64,000 bases of DNA, from NCBI GenBank assembly GCA_019321725.1, contig CM033124.1:2852001-2916000 (forward strand). The letters are read 5' to 3'. Made by a program: the position numbers and the translations under genes. The stretch's first letter is position 1. Every line of letters starts with the position of its first letter. Positions 25,906 through 37,545 of this stretch are shown here, piece after piece. Under the pieces are notes generated by a model, which was not told the origin of the DNA, searched no databases, and was given only the letters and a program-made list of their open reading frames with translations. This DNA comes from Paulownia fortunei. Taxonomy: Eukaryota > Streptophyta > Magnoliopsida > Lamiales > Paulowniaceae.

Positions 25906-26064
25906 TAGGGACTCCTAAATAAGTTTTTTTTTTCATTATGTGTGCAATTTAATTTTGTATTTCTTTAAAAAAAGTTTGGAAAATATTATTTTGTGAAAAA
26001 AATTAGTATAGTAATTTCCCTTTATTATTTGTCATAATTTAAAATTGATAATTTTTCATATAGG

Positions 26065-28535
26065 TTCACACTATAAGTAACAAGAAAATTGATTCTTACT
26101 TCAAGAAACGGAATTATCAAAATAGTGCTAGTTCTCCTAATCTTCAAACTTCAATCAATTTGGATAATGTTGTTTCTAAATATCAAGATTTTATCTCAGA
26201 GGTTTCTCCAACAAAGGTTTAAAAGATTGATCAAAGTTCTAATTGTCCTCATATTGAACGGGATCCTGAATTATGTAAGTCTATATGGGATTATCCGGTG
26301 GATAAAATAGATAAAATTAGACGTGTTTATCTAATCGTCGGCCCTATCAAGGCATTCCAGAAAAGTCCCCTAAATATGTAGATAAGCATGGCAAGAGGTT
26401 TTTACCTTCTTGGTTCAAACTATTTCCTAATTGGTTGGAATATTCTTCTTCAAAAAATGCTACATATTGTTTTCCATGTTATCTTTTCATTAAGTTGTCT
26501 ACATATTACGGTACAAATGCATTTACCACTGATGGATTTCAAACTTGAAAAAAAGCGAATGATGGTAAAAATTGTTCTTTTATGATCCATGAAAGAAATA
26601 GTCTCAATTCTTCATACAAGATAGCTGTGAAATATTGCCATGATTTGATGAACTCATTGCAACATATTGAGAAGATTATTGACAAGCAATCAACGGAGTT
26701 AGTTGTAAAGAATCACTTGCGACTCAAAATTTCAATTGATGTTGCAAGATTATATGCATTTCAAGGTATAACCTTTAGAACCCATAATGAGTGTTTAGAC
26801 CGCATAATCATGGCATTTTTTTAGAAATTATGAAATACACAACTTCTTACAATGATGAGATGATATCTATTGTTTTGGAAAATGCTCCTCAAAATGCTTC
26901 TTATACTTCTCCTCAAATTCAAAAGGAGATCTTATCACTTTATGTGAGTAGAATTCAAAGATTCATTAGAGAATAAATTGGTGGTATAAAATACTATCTT
27001 ATTGTGGATGAATCTAGAGATGAGTCAAAAAGAGAGCAAATGGCCATTGTTTTAAGATTTGTAGACAAAGAAGGTTTTATTCGGGAGAGGTTCTTTGATC
27101 ATGTAGAAGATACTAAAGCTTCTACTTTAAAAAGAGAAATATTTTGTGTTCTTTCTCGTAATAATCTTATCATACAAAATATTCGAGAACAAGGGTATGA
27201 TGGTACTAATACCATGCGAGGAGAGTAGAATGGTATACAGGTTCTCTTTTTGAACGAGTGCCCATATGTACATTATGTTCATTACTTTGTTCATCGTCTA
27301 CAATTAACATTAGTAGCAATAGCTCAAAGTGTTTATACCTATCGAGCATTTTTTTTTTCGCATTTAGCTTTTGTGAATTTAGTGGATTCATCTTCTAAAT
27401 GGCATGATCAACTGCACATTGTTAATGCTATCCGAATTGCGGAATTGATCTCCACCAACGAGCTTGAAACTGGAAAGGGAAAAAATCAAATTGGGACTGT
27501 ACAACTTTCAGGGGATACACGATGGGGCTCTCACTTGATGTCTCTTCTTAGCTTACTTGATATGTTTGATCATATTCTTCTTGTTTTAAGTGAAATCATC
27601 AATGACAAAAGTAGTTTATCTACCAAAGCATTAGCTGATGGAGCTTATGACATAATGATATCATTTGAGTTTGTGTTTATCTTGTATTTTATGGTTGAAT
27701 TACTGAAAATGATAGATGATCTTTGTAGAATTTTACAATACAAGTCTCAGGACATTTTGAATGTAATGGATTCAGTTGTTAACACAAAGGAACTTGTTCA
27801 GAAATTTAGAGAGAATTGATAGGATCAATTATTTGATAAGGTGAAGAGTTTTTTGTGAAAAACATAATATAGATGTCTCAGACATGAATGCTCCTCGTCG
27901 ATTGGGTAGAGGTTGACTTCATAAGGGCAATCCTATTACCTTAGAGCATCATTATCGAATTGATATATTTACTAGAACAATAGATTCTATATTACAAGAG
28001 ATGAGTTGTTGATTTGATGAAAATGCAGTAGAATTGTTCAGACTCAACTCAGCTTTGGATCCAATGGGTGTATATAAATCATTCAACATTAATGATATTT
28101 GCAAACTTGTTGAGAAGTTTTATCCCAGTTATTTCACTAGTCAAGAGAAATTGCATATAAAGTGTCAGTTGAAGTTTTTTGAACTTGATATTCGACGTAA
28201 TATCCATTTTCAAAATGTGTCAACACTTTCAAAGTTGTGTCAAGTATTGTCAAAGATAGGGAAGACAATGAATTACTATCTTATGGATAGATTGATTAAA
28301 CTTATTCTAACTCTTTCAGTTTCCACCGCAATAATAGAGCGTGCATTTTCATCTATGAAATTTGTCAAGACAAGAATGAGGAATAAAATGAAAGATGACT
28401 TTTTGGCTAGTTCATTACTAATGTACATAGAGAAATAAATTACTCAAACTTTTAGCATTGATTCAATCATTGATAAGTTTGATGTTACGAAAAAACGTCA
28501 AACACAATTTAGGATGCTTAGATTAAATAAATAGG
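26065..28535 (+). pseudogene. Degenerate hAT transposase (TTF zinc finger, DUF4371, hAT C-terminal dimerisation)
   Basis: Reading on the plus strand, family blocks appear in order but are interrupted by stops and frame changes. KKIDSYFKKR and IERDPELCKSIWDYPVDKIDKIRR (about 26,080-26,320) mark the N-terminus and the TTF region. LPSWFKLFPNWLEYS and TYCFPCYLF follow. A DUF4371 block at 26,582-27,230 contains IVDESRDESKREQMA and GYDGTNTMRGE. HRLQLTLVA and GDTRWGSHLMSLL lie in 27,250-27,820. The C-terminal block DRLIKLILTLSVSTAIIERAFSSMKFVKTRMRNKM runs to 28,438. At least four in-frame stops break it: after TKV near 26,220, near 26,545, in the 26,820-26,980 stretch, and at 27,226. It cannot encode active enzyme. 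Confidence 0.9.
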
Positions 28536-28836
28536 CTAGTAGATATGCTTTATTTAGTATCAATTTATACATTCTTGAATGATATATGTATATTTTTGAA
28601 GATTTGGTAGATTTTATAAGTTATGTTTCTATCAATTTTTTATAAATTTGAATATCCTATATTGATTTTTTGTATTGTGATATGAGTGAAATATTATTTT
28701 CTTGCCCTTTCATTTTACAAAATTATAAAGTACTATATTTGTATTTTATTTTTTTATTTTTTTAATAATTAATTATTATGAAAATTTCAATCTCGCCCCA
28801 CGATATTGAAAATCGTGGCTCCGCCCTGTTAGCAAT

Positions 28837-31187
28837 CTAAGTGAATTGGTAGGTTTGATGTGCCCTAGAACAATCTCTGGTACTGCACCAAGAGTTTACA
28901 TACATTATCCTTGTATTCTATTTGAATATGTTGTATAACAGATGGACGAAGCGCAAGCCATATCTATAACATTCATTGTTGTCTTTCACACTAGCTATGT
29001 GTCTTCATTATGCGATATGTTACGTCATGTTCGTGCAGGGCGATCAGCTGCATCAGCTACCACATCAGAAAGTAGTACATTGGCATTGAGGCCTTGTCAT
29101 CGTGATCCAAAATGGGAATTGCATAGGGAATAGTACCCTTGGTGAAAGAAATTGAATAGCATGTTATTTGTTAATTGTGCAATGGAAAATACTAGAATCT
29201 ACCTGACTTTGTACTTTATTATATGATGTATGATGTTTTAGTATTTTCTACTAGGATTTAATGTCTTATAAGACAGAGATTAAATGAATGATTCTTGTAT
29301 ACGGTGGCACATGAGTTTGACAGAATGTTCCTTGTTAATTTACATGCATGTTCCATTGTTGGGGATAGAGTCCACAAGTGTTCTGTGCATGCTATGAAAA
29401 TATTATGAATTTTTAATAAAAATCACAATGAAAAAATTGACTAAAAATATGAAACTGATGGTATACGAATTCGTAGATGTACGTGTTAAATATGATTAAA
29501 AGAAACATTGGGGATTAAAAAAAAAAAATACGATTTATTTTGATATTATTTTTATATTTATTCTGCTTGTACTTTTTCTTTATTTTGCAAGAATTGTTTT
29601 ACATGTCTTTCTATATTATTCAATTTATAATTATGACACAACTTAAAGATAAATATTTAATAATATTTTGTATTTTATAAATTATTATGATTTTTACTTT
29701 TATTTATATAATATTTAAATAAAAATTATAAGTCATTATTTGCTTGTTTTCTGAGCTCATAGGCACTCCCATGTTCTAACATATATGTAGTTATTTGCTT
29801 GTTCTGCATTATATATGTATTGTGATAAGTTATATAGAAGATCATGAAGTGGAGATATGCTTCTGTAGTTTATGATACTGATGAGTGCATTATTGTGGAC
29901 AAAAACTTGTTATGTTGGAATAGTTGTACAAATGGCCATGGATTTGCATCTCTCTATACTGGTTAAGAATGGAATAAAAATTTGTTTTCTCAATATCACC
30001 CAACCCTTTTTCTTAATTTATGATTGTCATGTCCATTGCCCACTAACATTTATTAGCTCCAAAAAGGAAATTATGATATATATTGAAGTTACAATTTTTC
30101 TATAATGTTATTTGATATGCAATTATTGATTCATTTTCTTTTTTAATATGAACTGTGTGTTATATAGCATAAAACCAACCCCTTCTGAATCAAATGCATA
30201 GTCATTCTACAAGACTATTAACTATTAATCAAGTGCATGCTTAACTTTAAATAAATTATATACATATCTATATAAATGGATAATTACAAAGTAGATAAAC
30301 ATATATATGTCCATAGAGAGACTGGATATATAAAATTAAACTATATAAAAAATAATAATTATAAATGAAAACTTTGAATAATTTTATATATATTTACAAT
30401 TACAGTATAAATTTATTATCGTGTGTAACGTTAGGATTTATTAATTCATGTGCTTGAATATTTTTCATTTATGAATGTATATTGGGATACAAAAAAACCT
30501 TTATATTCATTTATGGCACAATAATATATTTTAGATAAAAAAATAATAATAAACTGTTAATTCAAATCCAGACATGTACGCACATGTGTATGTATATAGA
30601 TACAAACAATGTACGCTGCACAGAGGGGACATGTAGATACACACTTAATACTAATTGAATAAAAAATAAAAATTATAAATGATATAATAGTATTTTAAAA
30701 TTCAAGATAAAATAAAATAGCGAAGAAATATTCTTATAAAATAATCCACATCAAAACAATATCTAGTAAATTTTTTTAAAATTTTTTTACATCCAAATAT
30801 CATTTCATAAAAAAACATATCATATCAGCTGTAATCATTACACTTTTATTTTATATCCAAACACACAATCAAATTATTATTTTTTCTCCAAAATTAATTT
30901 TTCTCACTATTCTCCTAAAGAGAAAAAATCTTTTTAAGCAATCACACCCTAACTTTCTAATTGATAGCAGCTTGTTAGTTTAATTATGTTAGTTTGAATA
31001 TGTAGTCAAAAAGTTGTGAACAATACTTGTCATGGTTTATTTGTTATCCTTGTTATATTTTTGTCCAAATGTGGGCTTATTGATAAACACAATTCTCTTA
31101 AAAAAAAGTAGGTAACAAGAAAATTAGATAATATTACTGGTGTGCTGATTTTTAGAGCAGGTGGGTCAACAAAATTGATGAGATGTT
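28837..31187. other. Intergenic, no gene supported
   Basis: A 63-codon open frame at 28,942-29,133 (MDEAQAISITF...) could be a gene remnant, but I do not recognise it. The remainder is AT-rich. Around 30,760-30,960 short words such as TATATCCAAACACAC suggest an old MITE edge, without clear boundaries. Confidence 0.35.
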
Positions 31188-33305
31188 AAGGCTTTGTTTG
31201 GAATGAGTTTTGAAATCGACCCCCGATGGAAAAAATTTGGAATTGGTATTTAGCGGAATGGATTGGGAATTGTGTGGGACAGAATTTGTGTTTGGATGTG
31301 TTGGTTTGAGTATGAATGATTTGATGTGTTTCTAGTGGGATGGTGTTTTGGGAGTGTTGTTTTTGTCCTTGGAATTTGTAAAAACGTGTTTGGTTTTGGT
31401 TTGAAAATTTCTTGGTTAGGAGAAAAATGATTGGTGATGTTATGTCATTTACTTAAAATGAATGAAATGATTTAGTAATAATGATTTAATGTATAATTTA
31501 TTTTCAACAATTTAATATAAGTATTTTTGGGTTATTTATCAAAATATTTTCATATAAGAGAATATTGACTACTTTTTCTTGATTTTTTTATAAATATGTG
31601 GTACTCGATATATTGTTGGGGTGAAGGGTAAGATACATCATGATTGAGTAGTCGTTGTGGAATTGATTGCAGATTGCTTGCACTAGAACGTGTTTCATGT
31701 GGAAGGCCAGATCTATTTGAATCAGAAATTATAATTGAGTGGTCCATACCTCCACCAATAAAAATCGACTTTGCCGATGCACATTTTGCTCCTGACTTGC
31801 ATGGACCTCCTCATCAAGCTTTGCAAAAATCTCTTGTAACAAATCCAAACGTGCCTCCCCAGAAAATAAGTACCTACTAGATTCGGGGAACTCCTACAAA
31901 ATGGTAACAATAATTCTGAAATATATCCAAATATATAAGAAAGTAGCTAAGTGACCGTACAAAAAATCAAAATGACTAAATTTAATATTCTCCAACATAA
32001 TTACCTGCCGCATCACTACTCTTATATTCGGAGGTATGATCAAGGTATTTGAATCCTGCAGATGCATGACGCTGTCGTAGCTAAGAATACGCTGAAAGAT
32101 AATGTAGCATTCCCTCAATCTCTTATATTGCAGAGAGACTAATGATGTAGGAATTGTTCTACAAAACTGGAACAACAACCTAGTAGATACATCAAGAAAG
32201 TGGCACTTGGCTACTACAGATGCACTCGGCTACAATTTGAGCCTAGCACGTAAGGAAATAATTCAGCATCCCCCATTTCAATATGAAAAATCTTTTTTTT
32301 ATAATGCCAAAGCTACATCAATTGCATTTCTTAATTTGGTGTGGTTGTAATTAAATAACTCTGTAGGATCTCGTGGTTAAGAATGACTTCCTGTTCACTT
32401 AGGGAGATGGTATCTACATGGCCTATATGGAGCTAGGAAACAGTGATAGTTTGTATATGCAGAATCGACCAAATAGTATTTCCTCATAAATATAGTGTAT
32501 GACTTATGTGAACATTTTGCTATAAGACAGAAGAAAAAAACATAACATTCACATACAATACCCGTGTGTGTATGTATGTGATATACATGCCTTCAGGTGG
32601 GAAGGGAAATATGGGGTTATTGGCAACTGGGCCCATGAACTTGAGTCATTTACACTAACCTCTCATCCGACATACACAAATGTAAATGTAAAGTCAAAGT
32701 CCACTATAGTCATCACATTTAAGACACAATTTCTTTAAGGGGGACAATATGCATTGTGTCATTTGTTGGTACCCAAGCATGTATGATAGTACTGTCAAAG
32801 GCACCCACATAATCTTATAACATTAGATTCAAATGTTTAACCTATATGTATGGCTTTGAGTTATGCACCTAATTCTAATTATAGTTAGGGATAATATGTA
32901 CATAAAATATGTAAATTTGTGAATTAAATGTGATATGTGTATCATATAAGTCCCTTAAAATACCCGCCTAACATGCATATTTGTTGTCTTTAAGGAATGT
33001 TGGAAACGCTTAGAATTATTGCTTTGTCATTTGTGTTGGCCAACGATGTAAATGAATATTGCAACTTCTTCGCGCACAGACACTCCTTAATTTGCGTTCT
33101 CAATGAAAATGAAAATCTCCCTGTACATTAGCATATCGCAGAGAGCATTGAATGTTGATTTATCCATTGGAAATTGATAAACAAAACGCTTGGATGACCT
33201 ACTAAAATTTCTGCCAACAATGAAGGCCTTATCCAAATAGAAATAGGTAGCCGCCCATTCTGGCCCACTTAATTGGGAAGTGTACCATGGAATTTCGGCA
33301 CTCAA
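31188..33305 (-). mobile_element. Decayed PIF/Harbinger transposon (boundaries uncertain)
   Basis: A transposase relic on the minus strand (next entry) is followed at lower coordinates by a possible second coding relic at about 31,660-31,900; its reverse strand reads SRYLFSGEARLDLLQEIF and is unrecognised. The lower edge at 31,188 reads TTAAGGCTTTGTTTGG, resembling Harbinger terminal repeats preceded by a T(T/A)A target. I could not find the matching inverted end (CCAAACAAAGCC) near 33.3 kb, so the upper edge may be truncated. Confidence 0.65.
32290..33305 (-). pseudogene. PIF/Harbinger (HARBI1/ALP1-like) transposase relic
   Basis: Reading down the minus strand, the blocks are: FPMDKSTFNALCDML (about 33,140-33,180); VREEVAIFIYIVGQH (about 33,030-33,080), the helix block before the catalytic core; DYVGAFDSTIIHAWVP (about 32,770-32,815) with the first catalytic Asp near 32,795; NVMTIVDFDFTFTFVYVG (about 32,650-32,720); KYYLVDSAYTN with the second Asp near 32,465; APYR.CRYHL, ELFNY and KLRNAID. 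The final acidic residue of the DDE triad, normally Glu, reads Asp near 32,318. Stops and frame changes interrupt it, so it is dead. Spacing between the acidic residues fits PIF enzymes. Confidence 0.82.
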
Positions 33306-33740
33306 TAGTGTTGTTTTATTAGTGCATTAATTACCAAGAAGGTCATTAAGTTAATTTAAATATTTACAAAATTCTTAATTTGATAATTTATGTAATAGGC
33401 AGTTGAATACAAAAATACTATTAAGTAAATTCCCAGTAATTATTTAGAGTTTTCCTTTTGCATACATTAAATATAAATAAATATCTTGACTGTACTTTTT
33501 TTATTCTAAATTTATGACTCTCATTTTTATGTCACATTTTAAAATAATTTTTTAATTAAAATAATGATAGGGCATTAATAATTTTAATAATTATTTTTTA
33601 AAATAATAACATCAAATACTTAAAATTTTAATTTTTTTGATTGTAACCTTAAACTTTGTGTTGGATGAATAGTTTTAAAATTAGGAAGGAAGGGAGAAGT
33701 GTATATATATATATATATATACACACGCACATACATATAA
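33306..33740. other. Upstream region of the methyltransferase-like gene
   Basis: AT-rich, without coding exons. A (TA)n microsatellite occupies about 33702-33720. Confidence 0.4.
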
Positions 33741-33743
33741 ATA

Positions 33744-33753
33744 TATATATAAA
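33744..33753 (+). promoter_or_regulatory. Candidate TATA box of the methyltransferase-like gene
   Basis: TATATATAAA lies about 97 bp before the ATG at 33850, a normal distance for a plant TATA box with a short leader. It sits beside simple TA repeats, so the assignment is tentative. Confidence 0.4.
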
Positions 33754-33849
33754 CACCGAGGGAGAAGTTTTTTTTAACTTGAGCATATAAATCAACTATT
33801 GAGATTCTTGTACTTGAACTATATATCATAACCAAAAATTCCAAGAATA

Positions 33850-35193
33850 ATGTCTCTCAATCCATCCACTTTCGAAGCCATAGTCCCTTCCCGCTACATC
33901 ACCTTCACATTCCCCAACCACCACCACGACCACCTCCGCGTTGCCGTCCTCGATTCTCCCTCCACCGCCGCCGCCTCTACTGCAGCCATGTGGGTCCCGC
34001 CGGGCCGCGAGTCCGACTGGATATTTTCCACTTTCTCCGGCCACCTCCAGCTCCTCCTCTCCTCCCCCACCACCCAACCCCTCTCCCGCCTAATCCTGGT
34101 TGGTAACTCCCCATCTTACTCGCAACCCACTTCCCACAATTCCAATCTCTACCCCTCTTCTTCAACACCCCTCCATCAAAATCTCGTCCCTTTGTTATTA
34201 GCCCTAACCCCCAAATCAGCGTTTCTTGATGATGGTGAAATCCCAGAAGTACCCTTCTTGATTTTTGAAGATGAGGTGGTTAAAAGTTCAATCTTGGAGA
34301 TTTGTGAAGGGCCTTGTGTTGGTGAAATGTTGATAGAAAACGTTGAGTTGGAGAATGATGGCGTTAAGGAGTTTAGGAGGAGGTTGAGGTTTAAGAGAAT
34401 GCCGAACTTCGTGCAAACCCAGATGAGAATTCACCCGAAAAATGAATCAAGCTTGGAAAATTTAGAAAATGTGGAGTTTGAATTGGACAAGGGAGTGTTG
34501 GTTCAACCATATTTGAGTCCGATGGTAGCTGGCATTTCTGTGATTAGTCGGTTCTTGGAGGGGCGAATGCAGGATGGGTTTAGACCAAAGGCTTTGTGTT
34601 TAGGGGTTGGAGGAGGGGCATTGCTTGGATTCTTGAGTGTCCAACTGAATTTTGAGGTTGTGGGCGTGGAGGAAGACGAGGTTGTATTAGAAGTCGCCAA
34701 GAGATATTTTGGGTTGGAAAGTGATGAGTTAATCCATTTGTTTGCTGAAGATGGGATTATATATGTTAAAAATCTTGCAAAGAATATAAGTGAGGATAGT
34801 AGGTTTCATGCTATTATGGTTGATTTGGATTCAAGTGATGTGAAAGTGGGTGTTTGTGCACCCCCTGTGGAGTTTGTCAGAAAGTCTGTTCTTCTAGCAG
34901 CGAGAGCTGTTCTCTGTGAGGAGGGAGTTCTTGTTATTAATATGATTCCTTCAAGCAAGTTATTTTATGAGAGGTTGATTTGTGAGTTTCAGGAGGTCTT
35001 TGAGGAGTTGTATGAGATTGACGTTGGAAATGGGGAGAATTTTGTTCTTATTGCAACAAAAACAAAAATTGAAAATGCTTTGGACGCCAATGAGGGCGCC
35101 TTTTTGAATAAGTTGAAATTGGTTGTTTCAAGATCTTATATAGATTCCATAAGGAAAATCTCAAAGACTGCTGATCCTGCATTCTACAAATAG
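33850..35193 (+). CDS. Intronless SAM-dependent methyltransferase-like protein (METTL13/spermidine-synthase-like fold), 447 aa
   Basis: One uninterrupted exon from ATG 33850 (context AATAATGT) to TAG 35191-35193. Residues 1-125 are low in conservation and rich in Ser, Pro and Thr. The Rossmann-type methyltransferase domain fills the C-terminal half: motif I is LCLGVGGGALLGFL (about 249-262), followed by an acidic cluster VGVEEDEVV (about 271-279) where the SAM ribose is normally bound. FAEDG (about 298-302) and MVDLDSSD (about 323-330) resemble later motifs. The layout resembles the C-terminal domain of METTL13 (eEF1A lysine methyltransferase) and spermidine synthases. The substrate cannot be told from the sequence. 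No signal peptide or membrane segment is evident; cytosol is likely. The 5' part is C-rich and more GC-rich than its surroundings. Confidence 0.85.
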   Translation: MSLNPSTFEAIVPSRYITFTFPNHHHDHLRVAVLDSPSTAAASTAAMWVPPGRESDWIFSTFSGHLQLLLSSPTTQPLSRLILVGNSPSYSQPTSHNSNLYPSSSTPLHQNLVPLLLALTPKSAFLDDGEIPEVPFLIFEDEVVKSSILEICEGPCVGEMLIENVELENDGVKEFRRRLRFKRMPNFVQTQMRIHPKNESSLENLENVEFELDKGVLVQPYLSPMVAGISVISRFLEGRMQDGFRPKALCLGVGGGALLGFLSVQLNFEVVGVEEDEVVLEVAKRYFGLESDELIHLFAEDGIIYVKNLAKNISEDSRFHAIMVDLDSSDVKVGVCAPPVEFVRKSVLLAARAVLCEEGVLVINMIPSSKLFYERLICEFQEVFEELYEIDVGNGENFVLIATKTKIENALDANEGAFLNKLKLVVSRSYIDSIRKISKTADPAFYK

Positions 35194-37248
35194 CATTATA
35201 TAAGCTAGCTACTGCTGATCCTGCATTCAACTTGACTACTATTACCTTGTGCAAAACACATGGGTATTTAGTTTCCTTTTACATGTTGAGCTGTTGACCA
35301 GGCAAAGGCAAGTGTGGCCAAAGAATCTAGTATCACTTGTTGAGAGTTGTTGGTAGAAGTTCAAGCTCTTTGGGACGCTGAAAATACTTTAAACTTTCCA
35401 TTCAAGCACGCCTTCATGGGACCTAATCATGTTCAGTATGAAGAGCACTGATGAATAATGAGTGCAGGACATTTGTAGGATACAAATGGTAGTAATCATA
35501 TGAAGAAATTTTGTCTTTATACTGGGTTCCGGCACTTCAAAAGGGTCTGCAAGAAATTGAGGGGCGAACTATTAAAAGCTGATCCCATTAATGTATTGAG
35601 GGCTAGATACACCCATGTGTTTTCCCTTGGGGTTTTCTGACAAAACCAAAAACTTCTTATTTAAGTTGGAGAGTATGAGTTCAGCTATCTGTTCTAGATT
35701 GTGAGTTTTTATAAAACACAACTAGAAGTTGTATGCTTTCTCTGAATGGTCTGCAAGTTACCTGGTGAATCGTCAAATGTGCCTGCTTTTGGGTTAAAAT
35801 CTAACTCATACTTCAGGGTGTACTATGATCTTTATTAGTCTTCTACTTTGTCATAGCTTTTTCAAATTTTATTTTGCAATACTTGCTTTAATTGTTTGAT
35901 GGACCTTTATCATCATAGTTGCTTTATCATCTTTGCTCTTTAGCTGTGAGGAACACCTGGTACTACACTCCTCTTCATAATAGGTAGATTTATTTTTTTC
36001 CTTCTGTTCTCCAGGATCATGGTAAATTATTTTACTTGTCAAACAGAAATAGAGAAGCAATATTTTAATAAGATCCAGCAATATAAAAATAAATCATGGC
36101 TCCTTATTAATGAGAAATGTGGTGTCTTGTTTAGCCAGATTAAATAGTGAATTGTCTTGTTAAGTCTACATTTTCACTTTGATGTTAACTGTTAGGGCAA
36201 ATACTAAAATCTTTCTGATGAAAGGTGAACACAATTGACACAATAGAAAAACTCCTATATGCCTTTCTTTGGTAATATCAATATCTCACCAGAATAACTA
36301 GTTTTATTACATGGGTAATCATATCATCCTCTTTCTTTATTTCCTCTTGTACTTGAATTTGGTATTCTCTTAAATATATGTTTCTTTTTAGTGATTGTGG
36401 TATATGTTAGATAATCCTATCATCGCAACTTAGCTCCAAATTTGATCAGCCCTCCTTGTATTCATTTCTAATATTATGTCTTGTTCTCAATAAATTAAAC
36501 ATTCTTGTGTAACATTGTATAATCTATAACATGACTTCAAACTTGTATACTGCAAAACTCACTTCACCACTTTGTATTTTGTAACTAGATATTAGATGTG
36601 GAGCTCTTATATAGAAACTACTCACTTTGGCTCACATTTGTGACTGAACTAAATCTGATATGCAAAGTTGCATTTTGAACAGGACAACAAGAGCATCCAA
36701 TTGCTAATTGCGATCTAATACAAGGGTGAGATGGAGAACACAAGTTCATGCAAGTTTTTTGCAGAATCAAGATTTCCCGAGCTTCAGCTTATCATAGTGA
36801 TTGATGATAGAATCTTCTTTACCTTAAAATAATTGTTGTCAGTCTTGAGGAGCAATGGAAATGGCACTTCCTCTTTCCTTCCGTTCCAGGGATAAAGGAA
36901 CCGGTGGAGTTATTGTTTGGTAATGTTTATTTTCTTTAGGATGAATGGATGATGATGACGGATTTAGCAGCAATGCTGGCTGCAGTACATACTAAACTGC
37001 TTTGGAATTTTGGCATTTTTTGTTGGTTTATAAAGCCCCTGGCTTTGAAACTATATTAGGCATCTGGTGTTGTGCATCTTCTTCTTCTTTTTTTTTCTTG
37101 TTTGGAATAGTGCAATTCATTTATTACTTAAAGCAGCATAATGTCTATAAAGCACATCTACTAACTGTTTGCACGGGATAATTTTTCACTAGATTTAGCA
37201 AAAACTGTGGACAAAGGTAAAAAATTCAATCCCATTTTCACTAACTGC
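35194..37248. other. 3' flank of the methyltransferase-like gene, no further gene supported
   Basis: The sequence is less AT-rich than deep intergenic DNA, so part may be 3'-UTR or old transcribed sequence. The word CTACTGCTGATCCTGCATTC, spanning the stop region, partly recurs just after it (CTGCTGATCCTGCATT at about 35,168 and 35,211). No coding exon is recognised. Confidence 0.4.
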
Positions 37249-37545
37249 AGCATTGGTCCAAAGGTCGCAAAAACGGGCCTTTTCCACAGCGGAATTTTGT
37301 GTTATAATAGAAGAAGAAGTGGTGTGGATTATTCTAAAATCGAAGACTATTTGCTTATGAAAAGCATTGGTCCAAAGGTCGCAAAAACGGGCCTTTTCCA
37401 CAGCAGAATTTTGTGTTATAATAGAAGAAGAAGTGGTGTGGATTATTCTAAAATCGAAGACTATTTGCTTATGAAAAGAAGATACCAATGAACTTCTATA
37501 AATGTTTGCTTATGAAAAGAAGATACCAATGAACTTCTATAAATG
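37249..37545 (+). repeat. Nested recent tandem duplications (114 bp x2 and 41 bp x2)
   Basis: Units 37249-37362 and 37363-37476 (114 bp each) differ by one base that I can see (CAGCGG versus CAGCAG). Directly after, a 41-bp unit is duplicated without visible differences (37464-37504 and 37505-37545), overlapping the end of the second 114-bp unit. An open frame runs through 37207-37491 on the plus strand, but I recognise no protein. Confidence 0.92.

Larger units (their letters stand above)
25563..28828 (+). mobile_element. Complete hAT-superfamily transposon (TTF/DUF4371 type), 3,266 bp, inactive
   Basis: It is bounded by a perfect 8-bp target-site duplication TTAGCAAT (25555-25562 and 28829-28836), the length typical of hAT. 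Ends are CAGAGGCCGCGG at the left and ...CGTGGCTCCGCCCTG at the right. The inverse of the right end (CAGGGCGGAGCCACG) resembles but does not exactly match the left, so the terminal repeats have diverged. The interior holds a broken transposase in the plus orientation. The intact duplication shows insertion as a unit without later excision. Confidence 0.93.

Noticed and set aside
37207..37491. Repeat protein encoded by the 114-bp duplication
   Set aside because: 114 is a multiple of three, so an open frame persists by arithmetic; no recognisable protein.
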